Below are positions 32,765 through 40,227 of a stretch of DNA of 64,000 nt, piece after piece. The translations under genes and the position numbers were made by a program. Every line of letters starts with the position of its first letter. Position 1 is the first letter of the stretch. Below the pieces are notes generated by a model that had not been told where the DNA came from, searched no databases, and saw only the letters and a list, made by a program, of their open reading frames with translations. This DNA comes from Clostridia bacterium (lineage in GTDB: Bacteria; Bacillota; Clostridia; Christensenellales; Aristaeellaceae): positions 1-64,000 of the forward strand of contig JAFZPI010000023.1 of the NCBI GenBank assembly GCA_017552615.1, written 5' to 3'.

Positions 32765-34483
32765 TTACATTCTCTCCGGCGCCTCAATGCCGATCAGCCA
32801 CAAGCCGGTTTTTATGACATCGCGCGTCGCCTGGGTCAGAGCTACACGGGCCGCAGCCGCAGCGTCTCCGCCGTCGAGGATACGATGCTCGTAGTAGAAC
32901 TTGTTGTAAGCCTGGGCGATGTCCGTCACCGCGCGGGTAATCATCGAGGGTTCGTACTTGTCCGCGGCCTCGCGGATGACGTCCGGGAAGCGGCCAATCA
33001 GGCGTAACAGGGCCTGGCTCTCGTCGTCATCAAGGGCCGCGTAATCCGCCGCAGGCAGGGCTAGTTCCGCCGCCTTGCGTAGCAGGGAACAGCAGCGGGC
33101 GTGGGTATACTGCACATAGGGGCCGGTCTCACCGTCGAAGTTCAGCGCGCGGCTCCAGGAGAAATCGATGTCCTTGATCCGGTTGTTGCTGAGGTCGGCG
33201 TAAACCACCGCGCCGATGCCGATCTGGCGGGCGACCTCGTCCTTGTTCTCCAGGTTCGGAGACTTCTCCTCAATGATGGCGCGGGCTTTTTCGACGGCAT
33301 CATGAAGCAGGTCGTCGAGATGGACCGTGTTGCCCTTGCGGGTCGAGAGCGCCTGGCCCTCGAAGCTGATCATGCCGAAGGAGACATGCACGCAGTCCTT
33401 CGCCCAGGGATAGCCCATCTTCTCCAGGACACGGAAGACCTGGCGGAAGTGCAGGTCCTGCTGATAGGCCACAACATAGAGGCACTTGTCAAAGTGGTAG
33501 GTGTCCTGCCGGTAGATCGCGGCGGTGATGTCGCGGGTCGCGTAGATCGTTGCGCCGTCCTTCTTGAGGATCAGGCAGGGGGGCATGTTGTCCTCGGAGA
33601 GGTCCACGACCCACGCGCCTTCGCTCTGGGTCAGCAGGCCCTTGTCCCGCAGGGACTGGATCACCGGCTCCATCTTGTCAATATAGAAGCTCTCGCCGGC
33701 ATAGCTGTCAAAGGACACGCCCAGCATGTCATAGGTCTTTGCCGCGTCCTTCAGGGTCAGCTCCTTGAACCAGTTGAAGATCTCCATGGCCTCCGGGTCG
33801 CCGTCCTCAATGCGCTTGAACCAGGCCCGACCCTGGTCTTCCAGTGTCGGATCGTTCTCGGCTTCCCTGTGGAAGCGGACATAAAGGGCCTCCAGCGCGT
33901 CTACGCCGCCCTGCTCAACTTCTTCCTTCGTGCCCCAAAGCTTGTAGGCACAGATCATCTTGCCAAACTGGGTACCCCAGTCGCCCAGGTGGTTAATGCC
34001 TACGGTTTTGTACCCGAGGAAATCATAGATTCGCCGTAGGCTGTGCCCGATCATCGTCGTGGACAGGTGCCCGATGTGGAAGCGCTTGGCAATGTTGATC
34101 GAGGAATAGTCCAGGCAAATCGTCTTGCCCGTGCCTTCGGTGCCGCCACCATAGTTCCCGCCCGCGGCCAGCACGGTCTCCAGCGTTTCTTTCGCGAAGT
34201 TCCCGCGGTTGAGGAAGAAGTTCAGGTAGCCGTTCAAGGCTTCGGCCCGGGCCACGTCGGCGTGCGCCCAGGTGTCCGCCAGCTTCTGCGCAATCTGGAT
34301 CGGGCTCATGCGGAGGCTCTTCGCCAGCCGGAAGCAGGGGAAGGCATAATCGCCCATTGCCGGATCCGGCGGCACGGCAAGAAATCCGCGCAGCGCGGCC
34401 GCGTCGGGTTTGTCGGCAGCATCAGGCCAAACAGCATCCAGGGTTTCCGCCGTCAAAGCGGCGATACGAGTCAACATATCCAT
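32765..34483 (-). CDS. argS: Arginyl-tRNA synthetase
   Basis: Class I synthetase that charges tRNA-Arg. The 572-residue protein has the N-terminal Add1 domain (FLAVPPDPAMGDYAFPCFRL), HIGH-type motif SINIAKRFHIGHLSTTMIGH, INHLGDWGTQFGKM, a KMSKS-like loop replaced by ALSTRKGNTVHL, and the DALR anticodon domain (FDGETGPYVQYTHARCCSLL to the end). All are as expected for the family. ATG 34483 is chosen; the upstream extension to 34525 overlaps the MBL gene. An SD (AAAGGAG) lies ten bases before it. Confidence 0.97.
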   Translation of the reverse strand: MDMLTRIAALTAETLDAVWPDAADKPDAAALRGFLAVPPDPAMGDYAFPCFRLAKSLRMSPIQIAQKLADTWAHADVARAEALNGYLNFFLNRGNFAKETLETVLAAGGNYGGGTEGTGKTICLDYSSINIAKRFHIGHLSTTMIGHSLRRIYDFLGYKTVGINHLGDWGTQFGKMICAYKLWGTKEEVEQGGVDALEALYVRFHREAENDPTLEDQGRAWFKRIEDGDPEAMEIFNWFKELTLKDAAKTYDMLGVSFDSYAGESFYIDKMEPVIQSLRDKGLLTQSEGAWVVDLSEDNMPPCLILKKDGATIYATRDITAAIYRQDTYHFDKCLYVVAYQQDLHFRQVFRVLEKMGYPWAKDCVHVSFGMISFEGQALSTRKGNTVHLDDLLHDAVEKARAIIEEKSPNLENKDEVARQIGIGAVVYADLSNNRIKDIDFSWSRALNFDGETGPYVQYTHARCCSLLRKAAELALPAADYAALDDDESQALLRLIGRFPDVIREAADKYEPSMITRAVTDIAQAYNKFYYEHRILDGGDAAAAARVALTQATRDVIKTGLWLIGIEAPERM

Positions 34484-34500
34484 AAGATCATAACTCCTTT

Positions 34501-35364
34501 TCAATAAGGCGCGTCTTCCTGCCAAATGTACCAGTCCGTTCCGTCCGTCACCATCGTGAGCGGACCGATCGACGTGTGCTTGAACTTGATTTTTCGCGCG
34601 CGCAGCTGGCTGTTGGCGTTCTTGGTAAGCTTCTGGCGGCTCGTGACATAGGCGAACTCCGGCTGCACATCATCGAGGAAAGCCGGTCGGGCAATGGTAT
34701 AGCCATGGTGCGGGAACTTCATGACCTGCGCCTGCATGGCTGATCCCAGCGCTTTATGGAAATAGTCCTGGGCCCCGGTCGAAGCGTCCGCGGTCAGCAG
34801 CATCGTCGCGTCGCCGTAGGTGATATGCATCATACAGCTCAGGGCGTTGTAGTCGCGGCCGTCTGGATAGTACCAGAACACCAGGTGCGCTCCGCCCCAG
34901 TCCATCTCTTCGCCGTTCTGCAGCTGGTAATAGGGAATGCCAGCAGCTTCGAGCGCCGCCACCATGGCCCGCTGGCAGTCATCATCTTCATCCTGGGGGA
35001 AAGAAGACCAGAAGACCTCCGCCTGAAACCCCTGCTCCACCAGCGCTGTCTCGCAAGCGATATGGTCCTCATGCGGGTGCGTGTTGAAAATCACATCCAC
35101 GCCGTCGCCGTACCCCAGCTCCGTCAGAGAAGCGCGCACGTCCTCTGTCCATTTTGCCACACCGCCGTCGATAAGCATCGACAGCCCGTCCACCTCCAGC
35201 AGCGCCGCGTCATTGGTGACCGCGGGGAAGGTCGTCAGCCGGAGCAGCGGTTTGTCCGCCCAGTCGGCGGGAGGCTGCTGGTTGATATAGATTTCGGCGG
35301 AAGCGGAGAAAACAAGGGATACAAGGATAGATGAGAGAAGGAAGAATCGCACAAAATGTTTCAT
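34501..35364 (-). CDS. Secreted metallo-beta-lactamase-fold hydrolase (ComEC-like MBL domain)
   Basis: A 287-residue protein with a signal peptide (MKHFVRFFLLSSILVSLVFS, cleavage near SASAE) and an MBL fold. The metal-binding motif is FNTHPHEDHIACETAL; later ligands are in LLTADAS and KFPHHGYTI. The layout resembles the extracytoplasmic MBL domain of ComEC and its stand-alone relatives, some of which are nucleases. Natural substrate unknown. It sits between pth and argS with 13- and 17-base gaps. Confidence 0.87.
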   Translation of the reverse strand: MKHFVRFFLLSSILVSLVFSASAEIYINQQPPADWADKPLLRLTTFPAVTNDAALLEVDGLSMLIDGGVAKWTEDVRASLTELGYGDGVDVIFNTHPHEDHIACETALVEQGFQAEVFWSSFPQDEDDDCQRAMVAALEAAGIPYYQLQNGEEMDWGGAHLVFWYYPDGRDYNALSCMMHITYGDATMLLTADASTGAQDYFHKALGSAMQAQVMKFPHHGYTIARPAFLDDVQPEFAYVTSRQKLTKNANSQLRARKIKFKHTSIGPLTMVTDGTDWYIWQEDAPY

Positions 35365-35377
35365 AAATCCTCTCCCC

Positions 35378-35998
35378 TCAAGCCTTGACTCGCCCGTTGA
35401 AATGGCTCATCGCATGGTCAATCCCGTTCTCGAACCAGTCACGGGCTCCCTCGGCGGCGCGGTTGAGGGTATCTTCCATGCCCTCCGCACGGCCGAGCAC
35501 CCAGGCGACAAGGTCCATCTCCGGCGGCGGGGTGCCGATCCCGACGCGCAGGCGGTCATAGCTGCCGTCCGGGATGTGCTGGGTGATCGAACGCAGGCCG
35601 TTGTGCGTCCCCGGACCGCCTTTGGCGCGCAGGCGCAGGCGGCCGGGTTCGAGATCGATATCGTCACAGACCACCAATACATGGTCCGGGTTTGTCTTGT
35701 ACCATTGGATCAGCGGGGCAACGCACTCCCCGGAGCGGTTCATCAGCGTCTGGGGCTCGCACAGCACCAGGCGCCGGTCTCCCACCGGGATCTCCGCGAT
35801 CTTTCCGCTGCATTTTTCCTTGCTCAGGGTTACATGATAATAGTCCGCCAGGCGGTCCACCGTGTCAAACCCTACATTGTGCCGCGTATGCGCGTACTTG
35901 GGGCCCGGGTTTCCGAGGCCCACGATGATCCAGGTTTCCTTCTCCACTTCTGTATCCCTTCCGAACAGCCGCCGGAGGAAAGCACCGATGCCCGCCAT
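35378..35998 (-). CDS. pth: Peptidyl-tRNA hydrolase
   Basis: Releases peptides from stalled peptidyl-tRNA. The 206-residue protein carries the Pth signatures WIIVGLGNPGPKYAHTRHNV GF (catalytic His in RHN), PQTLMNRSG, VVCDDIDLEPGRLRLRAKGG and GTHNGLRSI. A 20-residue N-terminal extension (MAGIGAFLRRLFGRDTEVEK) precedes the usual start. ATG 35998 is set by GGAGG upstream and lies 2 bases after the purR stop, so the two are coupled. Confidence 0.95.
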   Translation of the reverse strand: MAGIGAFLRRLFGRDTEVEKETWIIVGLGNPGPKYAHTRHNVGFDTVDRLADYYHVTLSKEKCSGKIAEIPVGDRRLVLCEPQTLMNRSGECVAPLIQWYKTNPDHVLVVCDDIDLEPGRLRLRAKGGPGTHNGLRSITQHIPDGSYDRLRVGIGTPPPEMDLVAWVLGRAEGMEDTLNRAAEGARDWFENGIDHAMSHFNGRVKA

Positions 35999-36000
35999 CC

Positions 36001-36825
36001 TTACGCCTCCAGCCACGACGCAGGGCGCACCAGGGCTGAGGCCTCGTCGCCGGAGCGGCGGATCTCGAGGGTCATCAGGGACTTTTCTCCCGCCACACGC
36101 TTCTTCTCCGGCGCGGCCGTGGCCATGACGAAGGCCATACCAACCACGGTCACGCTGAACTCATGCATCAGGTCCACCATGCCCTTTGCGGTGCCGCCGC
36201 CCTTCAGGAAGTCGTCCACAATCAGCGCGCGGGTGCCCTCACGGACGGCCCGGCGGGCCAGGGACATGGTCTGGATGGTGCCGGAAGAGCCGGAAACATA
36301 GTTGATGTTCACCGCGCTCCCCTCATAGGCGCGGGAATTGTGCCGGGCGATCACCAGCGGGACGCCGAGGGCGTGAGCTGTGGTCAGCGCCACCGGAATG
36401 CCCTTGGTCTCCATCGTCAGCACAAAGTCCGGCTCAGTCTCGAAATACGCCGTGGCGAGGATCCGGCCCATGTAGCTGGTGATCTCCGGGCTGGAGAGCA
36501 CATCGCTGTAGTAGAGAAAGCCGCCGGGCAGCACCCGCTCTGTCCCGCTGAGGTTCGCGCACAGGCCTTTGACATAGTCCAGGGCATCCGCCTTGGACAC
36601 CGTGCCGCGGTAGCGCACACCGCCCGCCGCGCCTGTCACCGTCTCAAGCTCACCTAGCCCAAAGCTCTGGGTCACATCCCGCAGGATATCGATGTCCTCG
36701 CTGAGGGTGCTCTTGGCGGCGTCAAACAGATCGCAAAAATGCGACAGGGTGAAAATGCGGTTCGGGCTGTCGGACAGGATCTTCAGCATCGCGCTGAGGC
36801 GCTCGTTGCGGCGGATTTTTTCCAT
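36001..36825 (-). CDS. purR: Pur operon repressor PurR (Bacillus type)
   Basis: A 274-residue regulator with an N-terminal winged helix (RRNERLSAMLKILSDSPNRI) and a phosphoribosyltransferase-like C-terminal domain that senses PRPP. The PRPP loop is RALIVDDFLKGGGTAKGMVD. Other conserved parts are FLYYSDVLSSPEI and the NSRAYEGSAVNINYVSGSSG stretch. In Bacillus it represses purine genes when PRPP is low. ATG 36825 follows GAGGAG; a longer frame to 36936 runs through the promoter. Two PurBox-like sites in that promoter suggest autoregulation. Confidence 0.95.
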   Translation of the reverse strand: MEKIRRNERLSAMLKILSDSPNRIFTLSHFCDLFDAAKSTLSEDIDILRDVTQSFGLGELETVTGAAGGVRYRGTVSKADALDYVKGLCANLSGTERVLPGGFLYYSDVLSSPEITSYMGRILATAYFETEPDFVLTMETKGIPVALTTAHALGVPLVIARHNSRAYEGSAVNINYVSGSSGTIQTMSLARRAVREGTRALIVDDFLKGGGTAKGMVDLMHEFSVTVVGMAFVMATAAPEKKRVAGEKSLMTLEIRRSGDEASALVRPASWLEA

Positions 36826-36893
36826 GTGGATTCGCTCCTCAAATATTCGATCGGCACGGACCTTCAAGGCCCGGATGACACGGCATCCTTTGG

Positions 36894-36945
36894 AGTATAC
36901 CACAAAAAGGCGAATGTTAAAAGAGTAAATTTGCAAAAATGTTCG
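36894..36945 (-). promoter_or_regulatory. purR promoter with a PurBox-like inverted pair
   Basis: Minus strand -10 TATACT (36899-36894), with a weak -35 (TTAACA or TTTTAA) about 15-17 bases upstream. Two CGAA-centred half sites face each other: CGAACATT on the minus strand (36945-36938) and CGAATGTT on the plus strand (36911-36918), 19 bases apart. Their flanks (TTTTCCCGAACATT, AAAAGGCGAATGTT) resemble the PurBox consensus AWWWCCGAACWWT. The inner site overlaps the promoter. Confidence 0.6.
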
Positions 36946-37001
36946 GGAAAATTACAGTTTTGGAATCGCAGCATGAATGAATATCTTTTCTATCGCAGAA
37001 T

Positions 37002-37122
37002 ACCTCATCCGCCCTTCGGGCACCTTCCCCTAAAGGGGAAGGCAAAACGAGCAGTTAAGCACCCAAAAGCCTTCCCCTTTAGGGGAAGGGGGACCGCCGC
37101 CGCAGGCGGTGGTGGATGAGGT
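37002..37122. repeat. MITE-like palindromic element 3
   Basis: A 121-bp element with perfect terminal inverted repeats ACCTCATCC / GGATGAGGT. Inside are GCCCTTCGGGC, CCTTCCCCTAAAGGGGAAGG twice (the second CCTTCCCCTTTAGGGGAAGG) and ACCGCC..GGCGGT. The middle AT-richer spacer reads CAAAACGAGCAGTTAAGCAC. It ends directly at the PHP gene's stop codon and may serve as its terminator. Confidence 0.85.
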
Positions 37123-37914
37123 TTACTCCTTCAGCCAATCTCTCCCCGTCGCCACCGGCTGCTCTTTCTCGTCAAGCCAGTAACTCTCCTCGATCGTCAT
37201 TCCGGGCTGAAATTGAAATCTTTCCGACGGGCAGAGAAGTTTGATCGGGCCACCAGAGAGGATCAATTTGACATAATCCTGCGGACAGGTCAGGCGGGTT
37301 TCCGTCTCGATCCCCCAGGTCACCGCGGGATCCCGGGTTTCAAAACCGGAGCGGTGATTGTCGGAACCGCAGGTCATCGGGAAACCGAATTCTTTGGCAT
37401 AACGGTAGGCGCACACATCGTCCTGCGGACGGTTGCCGGCGTTGGCGACCTCCACCGCGTCGCAGTAGCGCCAGCCAAGCAAAATGCGCTTGATATAGTC
37501 CCGCATACGGAACGGATGGGCCTGTACGACACAACCGCCGTTGGCGTGCGCCAGTTCGAGCTGTTCACGCCGGGTAGCGTGTTCGATTTCCGGATGCCGG
37601 AGCAGCCAGTCTTCATCACAGCCGTAAACCAGATAGTCATCCCCGTCGATCGATTCCTCCCAGGCGAAAAACACCTGCAAACCGATACGGTCACCCTCCG
37701 CCTTGGCGTCCCGGTACCCGTCGCAGAACAGACGAACCTTTTCTGGCCAGGGCAGGCTCCGGTCCACCGCGCAGTTGCCGCGGAAAAAGTGATCAGTGAT
37801 AAAAATGCCGTCATATCCCAACGCTTTATAATACCGGACATGCTCTGCCCCGGTAGACCGCCCGCAGGCGCTCGCCTGGCAGGTATGCAGATGTGTTTCG
37901 TACCGATAACCCAT
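37123..37914 (-). CDS. PHP domain phosphoesterase
   Basis: A 263-residue PHP-domain protein of the histidinol-phosphatase/nucleoside-monophosphatase type. Metal ligands are visible: YETHLHTCQASACG (HxH), FITDHFF (DH), AWEESIDGDDYLVYG (Glu), CVVQAHPFR (His) and GSDNHRSG (DNH). Substrate unknown. It is a single gene; the repeat element begins one base after its stop. Confidence 0.88.
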   Translation of the reverse strand: MGYRYETHLHTCQASACGRSTGAEHVRYYKALGYDGIFITDHFFRGNCAVDRSLPWPEKVRLFCDGYRDAKAEGDRIGLQVFFAWEESIDGDDYLVYGCDEDWLLRHPEIEHATRREQLELAHANGGCVVQAHPFRMRDYIKRILLGWRYCDAVEVANAGNRPQDDVCAYRYAKEFGFPMTCGSDNHRSGFETRDPAVTWGIETETRLTCPQDYVKLILSGGPIKLLCPSERFQFQPGMTIEESYWLDEKEQPVATGRDWLKE

Positions 37915-38013
37915 GGCTGATTAGCCTCCTTGATCTCTTCATGAGGATTGTAGCACAGCGTTTATTTGTGTCAAGGCAAACGACTAGAAAAGCTTCATGT
38001 GTTGAGATTTTGC

Positions 38014-38050
38014 TTGCTATTTTGTCAATATCTGATACAATCAGTATTGA
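38014..38050 (+). promoter_or_regulatory. Promoter and near-palindromic operator of the MNT/HEPN pair
   Basis: TTGCTA (38014-38019) and TACAAT (38036-38041) with a 16-base spacer. The -10 lies inside a nested palindrome: TCAATA (38025-38030) with TATTGA (38045-38050), and CTGAT (38032-38036) with ATCAG (38040-38044). Autoregulation by the encoded antitoxin complex is a reasonable inference. Confidence 0.62.
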
Positions 38051-38096
38051 TTGATGGACGAATATGGAACGCAAAAAGCCGAGAGAAGGTGATGGG

Positions 38097-38459
38097 ATGT
38101 GCAAGCTGGTCCCGCTCGGAAACGGGAAATCCGTTGCCGATATCAAATACGGGCATGTAATGAATATTGCGGAAAAGGCGGCCGCCTGCAAGCACATCAA
38201 CCGCATCATGCTCTTTGGCTCTGCCATTGAGGACCGATGCGCTGAACGCTCGGATATCGATATCGCTGTCTTTGGGACCCAGCCGAAGGCGCAATACTAC
38301 CGTTCCAAAGAGTTCAAGCGTTTTCAGGATGAAGTGTATCTCTATGACACAAACCAGGATTATGACATCCTGTACTTTATGGACGGCCACGATTCAAACG
38401 CTCCGATCCTCCGCGACATCAACCGCGGTGTTGAGATTTACAGGAGGGTTCCTGCATGA
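38097..38459 (+). CDS. Minimal nucleotidyltransferase (MNT-type antitoxin)
   Basis: A 120-residue nucleotidyltransferase. The signature RIMLFGSAIEDRCAERSDID IAVFG gives the GS and D.D metal pair; a third Asp is in YDILYF. In HEPN/MNT toxin-antitoxin systems this enzyme adds nucleotides to the HEPN partner and inactivates it. ATG 38097 after GAGAAGGTGATGGG is preferred over ATG 38064. The stop overlaps the HEPN start (ATGA), so translation is coupled. Confidence 0.85.
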   Translation: MCKLVPLGNGKSVADIKYGHVMNIAEKAAACKHINRIMLFGSAIEDRCAERSDIDIAVFGTQPKAQYYRSKEFKRFQDEVYLYDTNQDYDILYFMDGHDSNAPILRDINRGVEIYRRVPA

Positions 38460-38845
38460 TACTTTCAAAAGGAATCATCCGGGCTGACATCATCGCATCC
38501 CGGCAGGCCATCACATACTTCGACGAAAAGCAGCTGCGCGACATCAAAAATGTGGCAGCTTACCATCTGCAGCAGGCCGCAGAAAAGCTGATCAAGTTCC
38601 AGATCTACGCAAACTGCAGCCAGATCAGCAACCGCCAGATGTACACGCACAACATTGAACACCTGATCGCCTACGCCGACTCGCTCGGATTTGGTGTCAT
38701 CATTCCCGAATATATCCGGGAACGCAGCCTGCAGATCACAGAGTGGGAAGCCGGGAGCCGCTATGACTTTGAATTCTCCGTGCGGATCGACGTTTTGAAG
38801 AAGACGTTGGCCGTTATCACAGATTGGGAACACCAAATTCTTTGA
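38456..38845 (+). CDS. HEPN domain protein, probable toxin (RNase) partner
   Basis: A 129-residue all-helical HEPN protein. Key segments are IKNVAAYHLQQAAEKLIKFQ and NRQMYTHNIEHLIAY. The R-x4-H motif of active HEPN RNases is present as RQMYTH, so ribonuclease activity is plausible. The pair layout MNT then HEPN with a four-base overlap is that of known toxin-antitoxin systems. The exact target RNA is unknown. Confidence 0.85.
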   Translation: MILSKGIIRADIIASRQAITYFDEKQLRDIKNVAAYHLQQAAEKLIKFQIYANCSQISNRQMYTHNIEHLIAYADSLGFGVIIPEYIRERSLQITEWEAGSRYDFEFSVRIDVLKKTLAVITDWEHQIL

Positions 38846-38960
38846 TTCAGGCGATTTCCTTTTGCTTACACCCCTTCCCAATCCTTCAAACCTGTGCTAT
38901 ACTATCTCTGAACACATGACACCCGTCTCCTGATTCCGACCTCTCAAAGGAGCGATCACC

Positions 38961-40010
38961 ATGTTTAAAATCGGTGTGCTGACCAGCGGCGGCGATGCCC
39001 CGGGAATGAACGCGGCGGTTATGTCCGTCGCCAAGAGTGCAGCCTTGTATGGTATTCCCCTGGTAGGCATCAAGCGGGGCTACAACGGCCTCCTTCGCAA
39101 ATCCGCCTCCCTCTATGACGACATGGAGGAGCTCCGCCTCGATACCGTCCTCGATATTGCCGATCTCCCCGGCACCTATCTCCGGACTGCGCGCTGCAAG
39201 GAGTTCATGGAGCCCAAGTGGCGGGAATTCGCGGCCAATACGCTGCGCGAAATGGGCATTGGCGGCCTGGTGGTCATCGGCGGCGACGGCTCGTTCCACG
39301 GCGCGGAGTTCCTATGCCAGCTGGGCATCCCCTGCATCGGCATCCCGGGCACGATCGACAACGACCTGCCCTACACCGAGCTGACCCTTGGCTATGACAC
39401 AGCGGTCAACGTCTGCGTCGATGCCATACGCGCCATCCGTGCCACAAGCCGTTCCCACGACCGGCCCCATGTGGTTGAGGTCATGGGCCGCCACTGCGGC
39501 GACATCGCGCTGACTGCCGCTGTCTCGACCGGCGCGGAGATCGTGATCGTCCCCGAGGTCCGCTGGAGCGTGGAGGATGTGGCCCAGCGCCTCAACCGCC
39601 AGCTGAACAAGGGCAACACGCGCGCCACGATTGTGGTAGCCGAGGGCTGCTGGGAGGCCATGGAACCCTTCGATATGTATAACTTCCTGAACAGCCACGG
39701 CAAGAAGTGCTTCGAGGGAGAGCCCATCAGCGCCAACCGGTTCGCTTCGATCCTGAAGCGCATGTGCGGCATGGTGGAGGTCCGCTCGACCGTGGTGGGC
39801 TACACCCAGCGCGGCGAGACGCCTTCCGCCCGCGATTCCGCCTTCGCCTTCGAAGCCGGGCACCTGGCCGTGCGCCTGCTGCGTGACGGTATCTCCAACC
39901 AGGTCATCGGCATGCATAACGGCAAGGTATTCTACCAGTCCATCGGCGAGGCCCTGCAGACCAAGCGCGAGTTCCGGCGCGGGCTGTACGACCTGGTCAA
40001 CAATATGTAA
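38961..40010 (+). CDS. pfkA: ATP-dependent 6-phosphofructokinase
   Basis: Phosphorylates fructose 6-phosphate in glycolysis. The 349-residue protein starts MFKIGVLTSGGDAPGMNAAV and keeps GGLVVIGGDGSFHGAEFL, GIPGTIDNDLPYTELTLGYD (catalytic Asp), and VMGRHCGDIAL. GGDGS favours ATP over pyrophosphate as donor (PPi enzymes usually show GGDD). SD AAAGGAG precedes the ATG, and a TATACT box lies at 38898-38903. A terminator follows. Confidence 0.95.
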   Translation: MFKIGVLTSGGDAPGMNAAVMSVAKSAALYGIPLVGIKRGYNGLLRKSASLYDDMEELRLDTVLDIADLPGTYLRTARCKEFMEPKWREFAANTLREMGIGGLVVIGGDGSFHGAEFLCQLGIPCIGIPGTIDNDLPYTELTLGYDTAVNVCVDAIRAIRATSRSHDRPHVVEVMGRHCGDIALTAAVSTGAEIVIVPEVRWSVEDVAQRLNRQLNKGNTRATIVVAEGCWEAMEPFDMYNFLNSHGKKCFEGEPISANRFASILKRMCGMVEVRSTVVGYTQRGETPSARDSAFAFEAGHLAVRLLRDGISNQVIGMHNGKVFYQSIGEALQTKREFRRGLYDLVNNM

Positions 40011-40031
40011 TTTGTCCCTTCGTCCCTTTTC

Positions 40032-40054
40032 CGCTCCCTTCGGGGAGCGTTTTT
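40032..40054 (+). terminator. Rho-independent terminator of pfkA
   Basis: A 7-bp stem CGCTCCC / GGGAGCG with a TTCG tetraloop, then TTTTT. Confidence 0.9.
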
Positions 40055-40129
40055 CATACCCTATCGTGACATTTGGGAAATTTCAACTGTCATTTGGGTC
40101 AAAGAAGCTATGCTTTGGCGCGTTCAGTA

Positions 40130-40158
40130 TTGAAATCACGCCGTTTTCGTCGTATAAT
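40130..40158 (+). promoter_or_regulatory. Promoter of the P-type ATPase gene
   Basis: TTGAAA (40130-40135) and TATAAT (40153-40158) with a 17-base spacer, 69 bases before the start codon. Confidence 0.85.
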
Positions 40159-40227
40159 TGGGGGCGAATCCAGAAACCTAAAGCATCGGGTTCCCCGATC
40201 ATTCGGTAAAGAAAGGAATGACAGCCC

